Assembly (NCBI RefSeq): GCF_000499385.1
Contig: NW_013653134.1
Span: 7,501-22,500 of the forward strand
Direction: 5' to 3'
DNA: 15,000 nt
Source of the DNA: Eimeria necatrix
Taxonomy: Eukaryota; Apicomplexa; Conoidasida; Eucoccidiorida; Eimeriidae
This document shows positions 1 to 7,942 of this stretch, in pieces (the first letter of the stretch is position 1; the number at the start of each line of letters is the position of its first letter). A program made the position numbers and the translations under genes. The notes beneath the pieces were generated by a model, which was not told where the DNA came from, ran no database searches, and worked only from the letters and a program-made list of their open reading frames with translations.

Positions 1-20
1 GCGCGGGCCGCTTTGCAGGG

Positions 21-66
<46 letters not shown>

Positions 67-209
67 CTGCTTTGCTGCTCCAGGCAGCCACAACGTCGTC
101 TAGCATTTGCTGCGCTGCGTGGCCAAGGGCGGGGCGCAGCAGCAGCAGCCTGGCTGCTGCAGGGCCCAGGTGCTGCAGCAGCCGCTGGGCCCCTAAGCTG
201 CAGCAGCAC

Positions 210-241
<32 letters not shown>

Positions 242-464
242 AGCTGCGGGGCTGCTCTGCAGCTTGCCTGGGGTTCTCTTTCTTCCCACAGAGACTGCTG
301 GTGGGGTGGCTGCTGCCCGTGCTGCTGCTGCTGCTGCTGCTGAAGAGCCATCAGCGGCTGCTGCTGCGTCTGCAGGTGCTTCTAAATCAACATCAGCTGC
401 TGCTGCTGCTGCTGCCCACGGGGTGGCTGCTTCTGCTGCTGCTGCTGTCCACGGGGTGGCCGTT

Positions 465-499
<35 letters not shown>

Positions 500-599
500 A
501 GTGAAAGACACATCGCGCAGCCGCAGCAGCAAAGCGCGCAGCACGCAAAGCCAGGTGTCTGCTGCTGTGTCGCCTCCCAACTGATAGCTTGGGCCTGCT

Positions 600-653
<54 letters not shown>

Positions 654-799
654 CTATCTGCCGTGCAAGCAGCAGCAATTGCTTGCTGCAGCTGCTGCGG
701 GGCCCCGTGAGCAGCAGCAACAGCGTCAGTCACGAAGTCAAGAAGGCAGCAGCAAACTGAAGAGGGGCCCCACCAGTCTTCGCGGGGAGACACAATAAC
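1..799 (-). CDS. 3'-ward exon of large HAAR-rich protein, partial at left edge
   Basis: Product not recognised. Reading the minus strand from 799 to 1 gives about 266 codons without a stop, although the long frame has no useful start codon at its head. The candidate 3' splice site is TGCACTGCAG at about 809-800. It is in phase 0 with the GTAAGA donor at 975. The unique parts look like real protein: VIVSPREDWWGPSSV, LLDFVTDAVAAAHGAP and QQLQQAIAAACTADR, then a poly-Ser run (about 602-650), YQLGGDTAADTWLCVLRALL, poly-Ala with two ATPW motifs, a basic VGRKRTPGKLQSSP stretch, LGAQRLLQHLGPAAARLLLL and AAQQMLDDVVAAW, and a poly-Gln run at the edge. The leucine-rich segments suggest helices, and the Ala/Ser/Gln runs are typical coccidian homopolymer insertions. 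No stop is reached, so the gene continues beyond the window. Shorter open frames on either strand here are repeat shadows. Confidence 0.55.
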
Positions 800-812
800 C
801 TGCAGTGCATGC

Positions 813-849
<37 letters not shown>

Positions 850-913
850 GGACAATGACAAGGAGCCCCAGCTGCAGTCCGCTGCCTCAGCAGCAACCCA
901 CGTCACCGTGGCT

Positions 914-944
<31 letters not shown>

Positions 945-975
945 AACTGCCGCCCTGCGCAGCAGAAACTCTTAC
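800..975 (-). other. Inferred CTG-rich intron
   Basis: The intron starts GTAAGAG at 975, ends CACTGCAG at 800 and is 176 nt long. It keeps phase 0. The frame upstream also stays open across it as poly-Ala to 730, so an intron-retained reading exists, but the spliced reading gives the protein-like VIVSPREDWW continuation. Confidence 0.5.
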
Positions 976-1846
976 TTGCTGCAGTGCCTCGCTGTCTGCT
1001 GCTTGAATGACGGCAAGAGCAGCAGCTGCTGCAGCTTGCTGCAGCGCAGCAGCCTCAGCCTTCCCTGCTGCTGCTGCTGCAGCAGAGCCGCTGCCCCACC
1101 GGTGCAGCAGCAGCGCCTTTTGGGGAGCAGCAGCAGCAGCATGGTTTGCATGCGCGAGGCAGCGGAAGCAGAAAGAGAGCAGCAGCAGCAAACAGGGGGG
1201 GTCTGCTGCAGCAAAGGGGACAGCAGCAGCAACGACGTCCAGCAGCAGCAGCCGCTTCCTTGCTGCAGACACTGCTGAGGGAGCTGCAGCAGCACCTGCT
1301 CGCTGCAGCAGCAGCAAACTCCAGCCTTCGTCTCCCAGTGCTGCTGCTGGCGGCGAAGGCTGCAGCAGCAGCTCCATTGCATGCAGCCGCAGCGCCTCAG
1401 CAGCCCCAGGAAGAGCAGCAGCAGCAGCAGCAGCAGCAGCCTCTGCTGCTGCTGCGCATCTCTCGCTCCTGCAGCTGTCGCAGCACCAGCTGCCGCTGCT
1501 GTCTTCTTCTACTCTCGATGGTGCTGCTGCTGCTCCTGCTGCTCCTGCTGCTGCTGCAGCAGCTGTTTCAGCTGCTGCTGCAGTGCCCTGTGCTGCAGCA
1601 GGGGGAGGAATTATAAGGCACTGCACTGACTGCAGCAGCTGCAGCAAATGGCAGCGGAAGAAAACTCCAAAGTCGCCCTCAGCATCCTCTCCCGCTGCTG
1701 CTGCTGCTCCTGCTGCTGCTGCTGCTGCTGCTGGTGCTGCTGCTGCTGCAGCAAGAGACACAATCCCGTGTCTCCGCATTGCATCGCAGACTGAGGAGAC
1801 AAGAGGGGGACACGGGAGGCCCTCTGTTGTCTCCAAGGAGACAAGG
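976..1846 (-). CDS. Internal exon of the large HAAR-rich protein
   Basis: Product not recognised. The exon begins after a CTG-repeat 3' splice site (TGCTGCAG at about 1854-1847) and ends CAA|GTAAGA at 976/975, the best-looking donor in the left half. Length is 871 nt, one base plus exactly 290 codons, which fits the phase-2 donor at 2089 upstream and the phase-0 acceptor at 799 downstream. Protein-like segments are SLVSLETTEGLPCPP, LVSSVCDAMRRHGIVSL, EGDFGVFFRCHLLQLLQSVQ, AAEALRLHAMELLLQPSP, LGDEGWSLLLLQRAG, SFCFRCLAHANHAAA and LAVIQAADSEALQQ. These are separated by poly-Ala runs encoded by GCA/GCT triplets. The repeated amphipathic Leu/Ala helices suggest an alpha-solenoid. The Cys/Ser/Arg-rich stretch from about 1480 to 1540 is less convincing and might hide a further small intron. 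Confidence 0.5.
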
Positions 1847-1848
1847 CT

Positions 1849-1882
<34 letters not shown>

Positions 1883-2028
1883 ACTATGCAGTGCAGCAAA
1901 AGATGCAGCAGCAGCAGCAGCTGCAACGGTGTAAGCAGCAGCAACAGCAGCCGCAGCAACAGAACTGGCAGCCAACAATCATTCAATCAGTGCAATTCAC
2001 GACCGCCGCAGCAGCGGCTAGCTGCAGC

Positions 2029-2073
<45 letters not shown>

Positions 2074-2088
2074 TAGAAGCTATTGCAC
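1847..2088 (-). other. Inferred CTG-rich intron
   Basis: The intron runs from GTGCAA at 2088 to TGCTGCAG at 1847 and is 242 nt long. It contains CTG tracts and the non-repeat segment ATTGCACTGATTGAATGATT (about 1996-1977). Its removal restores a Ser codon between protein-like exons. Confidence 0.45.
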
Positions 2089-2200
2089 CTTGCAGCAGCA
2101 GGAAGAATGAGGTGTTGCCGAGGTCGAAGGAACGTGCGGCGCAGCAGTGGGGTGTCAAGGATGTGCTGCAAGTAGCCCTGCTGCTGCTGCTGCTGCTGCA

Positions 2201-2244
<44 letters not shown>

Positions 2245-2371
2245 CCTCCTAGTGTCAGTGCCAGCAAAGTAGCCCCCACTTCCTCTAGCCTTTCGCTTCC
2301 CAAAGGCCTTTTTGTTGCAGCAGCAAGAAGCCGCAGCAGCACATGCACTGGCACGCCGCTAAGGAACCCCG
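2089..2371 (-). CDS. Internal exon of the large HAAR-rich protein
   Basis: Product not recognised. The exon follows a pyrimidine-containing 3' splice site (GCTTCTCAG at about 2380-2372) and ends AAG|GTGCAA at 2089/2088. It enters in phase 1 and leaves in phase 2. The exit matches the next exon at 1846, restoring an AGC serine codon. Residues in order are GFLSGVPVHVLLRLLAAATK, RPLGSERLEEVGATLLALTL, a poly-Gln run broken by one Leu, then GYLQHILDTPLLRRTFL and RPRQHLILPAAA. The non-repeat part is strongly protein-like, with a Leu-rich helix followed by a charged segment. The upstream join to 2487 is weaker. Confidence 0.5.
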
Positions 2372-2376
2372 CTGAG

Positions 2377-2414
<38 letters not shown>

Positions 2415-2486
2415 GCAGAGAAGATTCTGCTCATAGCAGCACCAGTGGAGCATAGTCTTGCGTAAGAGAAGCACTGACAGCAGCAC

Positions 2487-2734
2487 CAAGAGCAGCAGCG
2501 ACGAAAGCAGCAGCAACAGCAGCAGCAGCAGCAGCAATAGTGACTGCAGCAGTAACGGCGACAGCAGCAGCAACAGCAGCAGCAACAGCAGCAGCAACAG
2601 CAGCAGGATTGGGCATGCCTTGAAATAAGAGGTGAGGTTTGGCAGCGAGAAGAGGTGCAGCAGCAGCAGCAACTTCAGCAGCAAACGAGCGAAGGGCCAG
2701 CGGCATCTCATCTGCCTCTTCCGTCTCATGAGGC

Positions 2735-2786
<52 letters not shown>

Positions 2787-2884
2787 TTACTGGTGCTGCC
2801 TGTACGGCTGCGCCTGCAGCAGCTAATGGATCAAGCGCCTCTGCGTCAGCCGCCAGCAGCAGCTGCCAAAGCACTGGCTGCTGC

Positions 2885-2923
<39 letters not shown>

Positions 2924-3297
2924 AGGGGAGGCCCAATATCTAAAGGAGAGCCATTGGGGCCCCTGGAGCCCCGGAGTCGCAGCAGCAGCAATGAATGCAG
3001 CTGCTGCTGCAGCTGCTGCTGCGCACTTTCCCCTTCTGCTGCTGCTGCTTGCTGCAGCACCCGGGCAACGAATGGCCGCAAAGGAGACACTGCAGCAAGA
3101 GACGAGACCCCGCGGGCTGCTGCAGCAGCAGCAGCTGGAGAGGCGGAAGCAGCAGCAGCAGGCGCAGCAGCAGCAAGCTGCAGCAACTCATACAACACAA
3201 ACGCGCAGAGGGACTTGGCAGCAAGAGGCGCAGCAGCAAGAGCAGCAACTTTTGCTGCTGTATAAGAGCCAACGAAAGATGCAGCAAGGTCGGGACA

Positions 3298-3337
<40 letters not shown>

Positions 3338-3426
3338 ATCGCTGACAGCAACTCTCCCAAGACGTCACGCGGCGCGTAGTAGTCCAGCAGCAAAGGGACA
3401 ACACAGGGCGACAGACGCAGCAAAGT
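2487..3426 (-). CDS. Internal exon of the large HAAR-rich protein
   Basis: Product not recognised. The frame is entered in phase 0 after a GCTGCAG 3' splice site at about 3427 and reads TLLRLSPCVVPLLLDYYAPR, DVLGELLSAM, poly-Gln, CPDLAASFVGSYTAAKVAAL, KSLCAFVLYELLQLAAAAP, SSLAAVSPLRPFVARVLQQA, LHSLLLLRLRGSRGPNGSP, a second poly-Gln, PVLWQLLLAADAEALDPLAA, an acidic HETEEADEMPLALRSFAAEV and LLAAKPHLLFQGMPNPA, before an Ala/Val-rich tail. Regular Leu/Ala helices suggest an alpha-solenoid. The 3' boundary given here (TTG|GTGCTG at 2487/2486, phase 1) fits the next exon but is a weak donor. The frame stays open to 2431, so the Ala/Val tail could be partly intronic. Confidence 0.5.
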
Positions 3427-3428
3427 CT

Positions 3429-3464
<36 letters not shown>

Positions 3465-3520
3465 CAAGCAGCAGCGGCTGGTCAGTTGCAGCAGCTGTAG
3501 CTACTATTCGCAGCACAAAC

Positions 3521-3990
3521 AGCTGCAGCCTCAGCACCAACAGCAGCAGCAGCTGTAGCTGCAGCACCTGCCGCATTCGCCGCCGCAGCAGCAGCGGAAG
3601 CAGCAGCAGCAGCAGCAGTCGCAGCAGCAGCAGCAGCAGCAGTCGCAGCAGCAGCAGCAGTCGCAGCAGCAGCAGCATTGCCAAGAGGCTGTCTCCTTAC
3701 TTCTGCCTGCTGCTCTGCAGCTTCATCATCTGTCTCCTCTGGCCACCCCTTTCTCCTGCTGTTTTGCTGCAGCTGCTGCAGCGCAGCAGCAGCAGCGGCT
3801 GCTGCTGCTGCTGCTGAAGGCGGCGCCGCACAGAAGAGGGGCTCCGGCAGCTGCTGCTGCTGCAGCAGCGGATTCCCCACAACCTCAAGCAGCGGCGGCA
3901 GCAGCAAATCTGCTGCTGCAGCAAAAGTCTCCCGGTGGGGCCAAGCCAGAGCAGCAAACTCAGCAGCAACGGAGGCGCATAGGCAGCGCA
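3521..3990 (-). CDS. Internal exon of the large HAAR-rich protein
   Basis: Product not recognised. The exon starts after a TGCGCTGCAG 3' splice site (about 4000-3991) in phase 1. It reads RCLCASVAAEFAALAWPHRE, TFAAAADLLLPPLLEVVGNP, poly-Gln, LPEPLFCAAPPS, poly-Ala, an acidic/basic linker SRRKGWPEETDDEAAEQQAE, VRRQPLGN and a long Ala-rich run with Thr/Ser/Asn/Val interruptions. The first 40 residues and the charged linker are the best evidence for coding. The chosen end, GCT|GTTTGT at 3521/3520, is in phase 0 with the acceptor at 3427 and gives a 94-nt intron, but it is a weak donor. The frame itself runs to a stop at 3482. Confidence 0.45.
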
Positions 3991-4014
3991 CTGCAGCGCA
4001 GCAGACACAAACAA

Positions 4015-4046
<32 letters not shown>

Positions 4047-4166
4047 GCCAGATATATGTCTCAGCTGCTGCTGCTCCTGCTGCTGCTTCCCCAGATGCCT
4101 CTTATTGCTGCTGCTGCTGCCCCTGTTTGGAGCGCCGAAGCTGCTGCGCACCACTGTAGACGGTAC

Positions 4167-4192
4167 GGCGACGCAGCAGCAGCAGCAGCGGT

Positions 4193-4244
<52 letters not shown>

Positions 4245-4256
4245 CGACTACGAGCA
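4167..4256 (-). CDS. Small candidate exon, Leu-rich
   Basis: A weakly supported 90-nt segment whose phases fit both neighbours. It would enter after GTCGCCAG (about 4264-4257) in phase 1 and leave at CGCC|GTACCG (4167/4166) in phase 1. It encodes LVVV, a leucine run with one Pro, then two Arg. Nearly all of it is CTG repeat, so the open frame itself is no evidence. The overlapping frame reading ASPYRLQWCAAASALQTG is an alternative. I include it only because it joins the two better exons at 4361-4552 and 3521-3990 without breaking the frame. Confidence 0.2.
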
Positions 4257-4360
4257 CTGGCGACGCATTGGCAATACCAGCAATGACGGCAAAAATGGTG
4301 GCAGCAGCAGCAGCGGCAGCAGCAGCAGCAGCAGCAGTGGATCAGAATATCCAAGCTCAC

Positions 4361-4384
4361 AATCCTCATCTCCTAGCCCCACAG

Positions 4385-4418
<34 letters not shown>

Positions 4419-4552
4419 GTTATCTGCTGCGCTGCTCGGCAGCAGCGCCTGCAGCAGCCACGAGGAGACAGAGCCCATGGCAGCCACGAGGCGGCAAAGG
4501 CGGCTGCTGCTGTCTCCTCGCACCCCACAAAGCAGCAGCAGGTGTGCTGCGT
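4361..4552 (-). CDS. Internal exon of the large HAAR-rich protein
   Basis: Product not recognised. The 3' splice site is GCTGCTGCAG at about 4562-4553. Joining from the donor at 4795/4794 restores a GAC codon and continues AAHLLLLCGVRGDSSSRLCR, LVAAMGSVSSWLLQALLPSS, AADNS, poly-Ala, then SVGLGDED. The sequence is clearly protein-like and keeps the phase-1 frame. The suggested end is GATT|GTGAGC at 4361/4360, a good donor sequence. The frame stays open to 4248, with CELGYSDP and poly-Leu beyond, so the exon could be longer. Confidence 0.5.
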
Positions 4553-4554
4553 CT

Positions 4555-4604
<50 letters not shown>

Positions 4605-4756
4605 GAGCACACACACGCGGCCCGACTGACTTGGTAGTTTGAATTTTATTAGGGTGCGGTTGCTGCTGTTGCTGCTGCACTTGCAGCTGCTGCTGCTGCT
4701 CTTGCTGCTGTGTTTGCTGCTGCATCTGCTGCGGGATTTGAGTGCATGTGCTGTTG

Positions 4757-4791
<35 letters not shown>

Positions 4792-4794
4792 AAC
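4553..4794 (-). other. Inferred CTG-rich intron
   Basis: The intron runs from GTTAGC at 4794 to GCTGCAG at 4553 and is 242 nt long. It contains AACAACAACA-type repeats (4751-4770), CAG/CTG tracts and a non-repeat ACCCTAATAAAATTC segment (about 4642-4656) that could supply a branch site. Removing it keeps phase 1 between two protein-like exons. Confidence 0.45.
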
Positions 4795-4861
4795 CTTGGG
4801 GAGACAAGGGAAGCAAAAGAGCCTCCACCAGGTGCTGCGAGAGGGCATTTGTGTCTGCTCC

Positions 4862-4905
<44 letters not shown>

Positions 4906-5050
4906 GGGACTCCCAAGAAATAGAGGGATTTGACAGCAGCAGACGCAGACACCGCAGCACGCGAAGCAGCGCAGCACCAATAGAAGCAGCAGCAGCAGGA
5001 GCAGCAAACAGGAGGCAGCAGCAGCACGAAACGAACCAAGAGAGAAATGC
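4795..5050 (-). CDS. Internal exon, copy 1 of a duplicated exon, with intact donor
   Basis: Product not recognised. The 3' splice site is GCTTTGTTTTAG, preceded by a CTG tract, and the exon begins GCATTTCTC in phase 0. It reads AFLSWFVSCCCCLLFAAP, SIGAALLRVLRCLRLLLSNP, SISWESP, Ala/Thr repeats, GADTNALSQHLVEALLLPLS, then PQ with one base left over at CCCCAAG|GTTAGC (4795/4794). Length is 256 nt, or 85 codons plus one, and phase 1 matches the exon at 4552. That match picks this frame over the competing Gln-rich and Ser-rich frames. The whole exon plus its acceptor is repeated exactly 308 bp upstream in transcription order, but only this copy has the GTTAGC donor. Confidence 0.45.
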
Positions 5051-5061
5051 CTAAAACAAAG

Positions 5062-5102
<41 letters not shown>

Positions 5103-5169
5103 GCAGGGGAGACAAGGGAAGCAAAAGAGCCTCCACCAGGTGCTGCGAGAGGGCATTTGTGTCTGCTCC

Positions 5170-5213
<44 letters not shown>

Positions 5214-5369
5214 GGGACTCCCAAGAAATAGAGGGATTTGACAGCAGCAGACGCAGACACCGCAGCACGCGAAGCAGCGCAGCACCAATAGAAGCAGCAG
5301 CAGCAGGAGCAGCAAACAGGAGGCAGCAGCAGCACGAAACGAACCAAGAGAGAAATGCCTAAAACAAAG

Positions 5370-5410
<41 letters not shown>

Positions 5411-5413
5411 GCA
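4798..5413. repeat. 308-bp perfect tandem duplication
   Basis: Positions 4798-5105 and 5106-5413 appear identical by eye, including interruptions in the triplet runs. Each unit runs from GGGGAGACAAGGG to a CAG tract and contains one exon plus its 3' splice site on minus. Within each unit a CTG tract with TTG interruptions and a CAG tract with a CAA interruption face each other about 165 bp apart. Confidence 0.95.
5106..5358 (-). pseudogene. Duplicate copy of the preceding exon lacking its splice donor
   Basis: This segment appears identical to the exon at 4795-5050 and has the same acceptor (TTTTAG at about 5364-5359). Where the other copy has CAAGGTTAGC, this one runs into CTG repeats at the duplication junction, so no donor is visible. 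The 308-bp period is not a multiple of three. Reading on into the second copy therefore shifts frame and gives a Cys- and Leu-rich reading. If its acceptor were used the product would change. If skipped, this copy is dead intronic sequence. I infer a non-functional duplicate exon, but it could also be an alternative exon or an assembly artefact. Confidence 0.4.
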
Positions 5414-5467
5414 GTTCGCATCAAGCTTCTTTCCCCCCGCAGAAAGACTCGTTTGAAGCTGCGGACT

Positions 5468-5555
5468 AGGGCTTAGGGTTTAGGGTTTTGACGGCCTACA
5501 AGCTGCAGCTGAGGGTGTAGGGTTTAGGGTTTAGGGTTTAGGGTTTAGGGTTTAG
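5468..5555 (+). repeat. Interstitial telomere-like TTTAGGG arrays
   Basis: There are two short arrays. About 5468-5488 has three degenerate units, and about 5518-5555 has five to six clean units. They lie about 8 kb inside the subtelomeric block, between a candidate donor at about 5559 and the exons near 5358/5050, so they would be intronic if the gene model holds. Confidence 0.9.
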
Positions 5556-5559
5556 AAAA

Positions 5560-5740
5560 CCTACCCCCAGGGGGCCCCTGGGGGCCCCCAGGGGGCCCCC
5601 GGGGGCCCCCAGGGGGCCCCTGGGGGGCCCCCCTGGGGGCCCCTGGGGGCCCCCCAGGGGCCCCCGTTTGAGCAGAAGAAATAAAGGGGAAGGAAGAGAG
5701 ACACAAAGCAAGAGGCAGCAAGTGGGGAGGAGTTTTGCTG
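5560..5740 (-). CDS. Candidate exon with Gly-Ala/Pro-Pro repeat tail
   Basis: Product not recognised. It follows a strong pyrimidine-rich 3' splice site, CTTCTGTCTCTCTGCAG (about 5757-5741), entered in phase 2 from 5814. It reads SKTPPHLLPLALCLSSFPFI, SSAQTG, then a GAP/GPP-rich tail translated from the GGGGCCCC array. A possible donor is CTGGGG|GTAGGT at about 5559, right at the edge of the telomere-like tract. If not spliced there, the frame stops at 5545. The Leu/Ser/Phe segment is protein-like. The Gly/Pro tail may be repeat-driven. Confidence 0.35.
5564..5665. repeat. GGGGGCCCCC palindromic repeat array
   Basis: Alternating runs of 4-6 G and 4-6 C joined by A or T give degenerate self-complementary units. 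On minus they translate to Gly/Pro/Ala-rich sequence at the end of the exon at 5560-5740. Confidence 0.85.
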
Positions 5741-5813
5741 CTGCAGAGAGACAGAAGCTGCTGCAGCTGCTGCTGCGATGCTGCAGCTAAGCTGCTGCTG
5801 CTGCTACTGCCAC

Positions 5814-5815
5814 TG

Positions 5816-5846
<31 letters not shown>

Positions 5847-6141
5847 CCATTGTGAAGCCGTGCAGCAGAGCCAAAATGGTCATCGTACAATCCGGCTCGT
5901 GCTGGTGCTGCTGCTGCTGCTGCTGCAGGAGAAAAAGGGCGTCCACAGTCAAGTGGGGCCTGCTGCAGCAGCAGCTGCTGCTGCCGCTGCTGCAGCAGCG
6001 GTCTTGCTGCTGCTGATTCCTGCGTGCTGCTGCTGCTGAAACTGTCGCTGAGACAGAGCAGGAGGCTGCTGTTGGCAGGGGCCTCAAAGAAGCTTCGCTG
6101 CTGCTGCTGCTGCTGCTGCATCTGCTGCTGCTGCTGCTGCG
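5814..6141 (-). CDS. Exon-like segment containing the downstream copy of the 262-bp duplication
   Basis: Product not recognised. From a candidate 3' splice site CCAGCTACTGCAG (about 6154-6142) it reads poly-Gln with one Met, RSFFEAPANSSLLLCLSDSF, SSSSTQESAAARPLLQQR, QAPLDCGRPFSP, poly-Ala, ARAGLYDDHFGSAARLHNG and poly-Gln, ending CA|GTGGCA at 5814/5813. It leaves in phase 2, matching the acceptor at 5741. It shares SFFEAPANSS through CGRPFSP with the neighbouring duplicate (6189-6446) but alone continues to ARAGLYDDHFGSAARL, so it is the better candidate for the functional copy. Donor and acceptor are both moderate. Confidence 0.4.
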
Positions 6142-6446
6142 CTGCAGTAGCTGGGCTTATTAGAGGAAGCCCCAAGCACTGCTGCTGCAGGAGAAAAAGG
6201 GCGTCCACAGTCAAGTGGGGCCTGCTGCAGCAGCAGCTGCTGCTGCCGCTGCTGCAGCAGCGGTCTTGCTGCTGCTGATTCCTGCGTGCTGCTGCTGCTG
6301 AAACTGTCGCTGAGACAGAGCAGGAGGCTGCTGTTGGCAGGGGCCTCAAAGAAGCTTCGCTGCTGCTGCTGCTGCAGCTGCTGCTGCATCTGCTGCTGCT
6401 GCTGCTGCGCTGCAGTAGCTGGGCTTATTAGAGGAAGCCCCAAGCA
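5927..6446. repeat. About 262-bp near-perfect tandem duplication
   Basis: Copies start at 5927 and 6189 (AGGAGAAAAAGGGCG) and end at GCCCCAAGCA (6178 and 6446). The second copy is 6 bp longer in one CTG tract, through a CAGCTG interruption. No other difference was seen. On minus each copy holds a candidate acceptor (GCTACTGCAG) and the SFFEAPANSS coding segment. Confidence 0.93.
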
Positions 6447-6454
6447 GCCACCAC

Positions 6455-6705
6455 AGTCAATAAGAGCCCGCAGCAGCGGCAGCAGCAACAGCTGCAGCTG
6501 CTGCTGCGAGAGCACAGTCAAGTGCTGCGGCATATGCGCTTCTTGTGCTGCTGCTGCTGCTGCTGCTGCTGCGGGGGCTGTTGCTGCAGCATCAGCTCCA
6601 GCAAAGCTGCTTGCCAACTGCTGCAAATCCCTAGCTGTGCTGCTGCTGCTGCTTCCTTGCTGCAGCTGCAGCAGCCAGGCGTCGAATGGGCAGCCGCTGC
6701 TGCTG

Positions 6706-6742
<37 letters not shown>

Positions 6743-6933
6743 AGTTTCTTGTGCAGCAAGGAGGGCAGGGCCAGCCGTTGCGCTGCAGCAGAAGCAAAGC
6801 GTCCAGCAGCAGCAGCCAGAAGGTCTCTATCTCCTCTCCCGCGTCTCTGCTGCTGCTGCACCTCACGTCTGCTGCTGCTGCTGCTTCTCCTGTTGCCCAT
6901 CCTCCGTGGAACTGCTGCACTGCCCCATGCTGC

Positions 6934-6969
<36 letters not shown>

Positions 6970-7243
6970 AGCGCCTCGGTGGCTGTGCGCAGCAGCTGCA
7001 GCAGCGCCAGCCACGAAGCGCACCCAAGAGAGCAAGGGCGACTGGGGGCCTCTGTCTCTGCTGCTGCTGCTGCTGCTGCAGCATTAGAAGCAGCAGCAGG
7101 AGTATCCGTAGCAGCAGCAGCAGCAGCAGCAGCCCAAGGCGGAGGAGACACCCATGCATGCAGCGGCAACGCAGCAGCAGCAATCCTCAGGCTCTGGAGG
7201 TAGCAGCAAGCCTTTCTCACGAACATCAGAGTGAAAGCAGCCC

Positions 7244-7277
<34 letters not shown>

Positions 7278-7298
7278 CGGCGTTATTCGATGGTCATA

Positions 7299-7331
<33 letters not shown>

Positions 7332-7466
7332 AGTGACTGAAAGGAGCTGCATGCTGCTCTCGTAGTGGAAGGTGTACATACACTGCAGCAAGTGGGGCCC
7401 CTGCAGCAAACTGCTCAGCGCTGCTGTGCTGCTGACAATTGGCTGCAGCAGCAGCCGCGGGGGCCC

Positions 7467-7503
<37 letters not shown>

Positions 7504-7723
7504 ACGCGCAGCAGCGGGCTAGCTGGAACTGGGGGAACAACCACATCAAGACACAAAGGCAGGGGCTGCAGCAGCAGCAAATATTCAAAGTCCTGCAGCC
7601 GCAGCTCTTGACCCAAAAGGGTCTTAATGGGGGCCCCCAGGGGGCCCCCCAGGGGGCCCCCGGAGTCGATGAGTGCTGCCATTGCATTGGCTGTCTCCTC
7701 GTCTCCTTCAAAAGGGAGCTTAT

Positions 7724-7762
<39 letters not shown>

Positions 7763-7908
7763 CTCCACAGCTGGAGGACAGCAGCAGCAAAAATGCGCCC
7801 AAAGAAGGGGCCCCCCGCGTGCTGCTCCCTGCTGCAGCAAGGGGCCCCTCTAGGGGGCCCCCCAGGAGGAGGCCCCTCGCATCAAGTGACACCTGCAGCG
7901 GCTCGCAA

Positions 7909-7942
<34 letters not shown>

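Noticed and set aside
1..799. RAP domain or other named C-terminal domain
   Set aside because: I looked for a RAP-like conserved end and other diagnostic motifs and saw none, so no family name is given.
13..3500. Many long plus-strand open frames rich in Leu, Ala, Gln, Cys or Ser
   Set aside because: CAG/CTG repeats have no stop in any frame, so such ORFs arise automatically. Their unique segments are not protein-like, while the opposite strand's are.
5564..5665. Rho-independent terminator-like GC palindromes
   Set aside because: This is a eukaryotic repeat context, with no T-run and many tandem palindromes.
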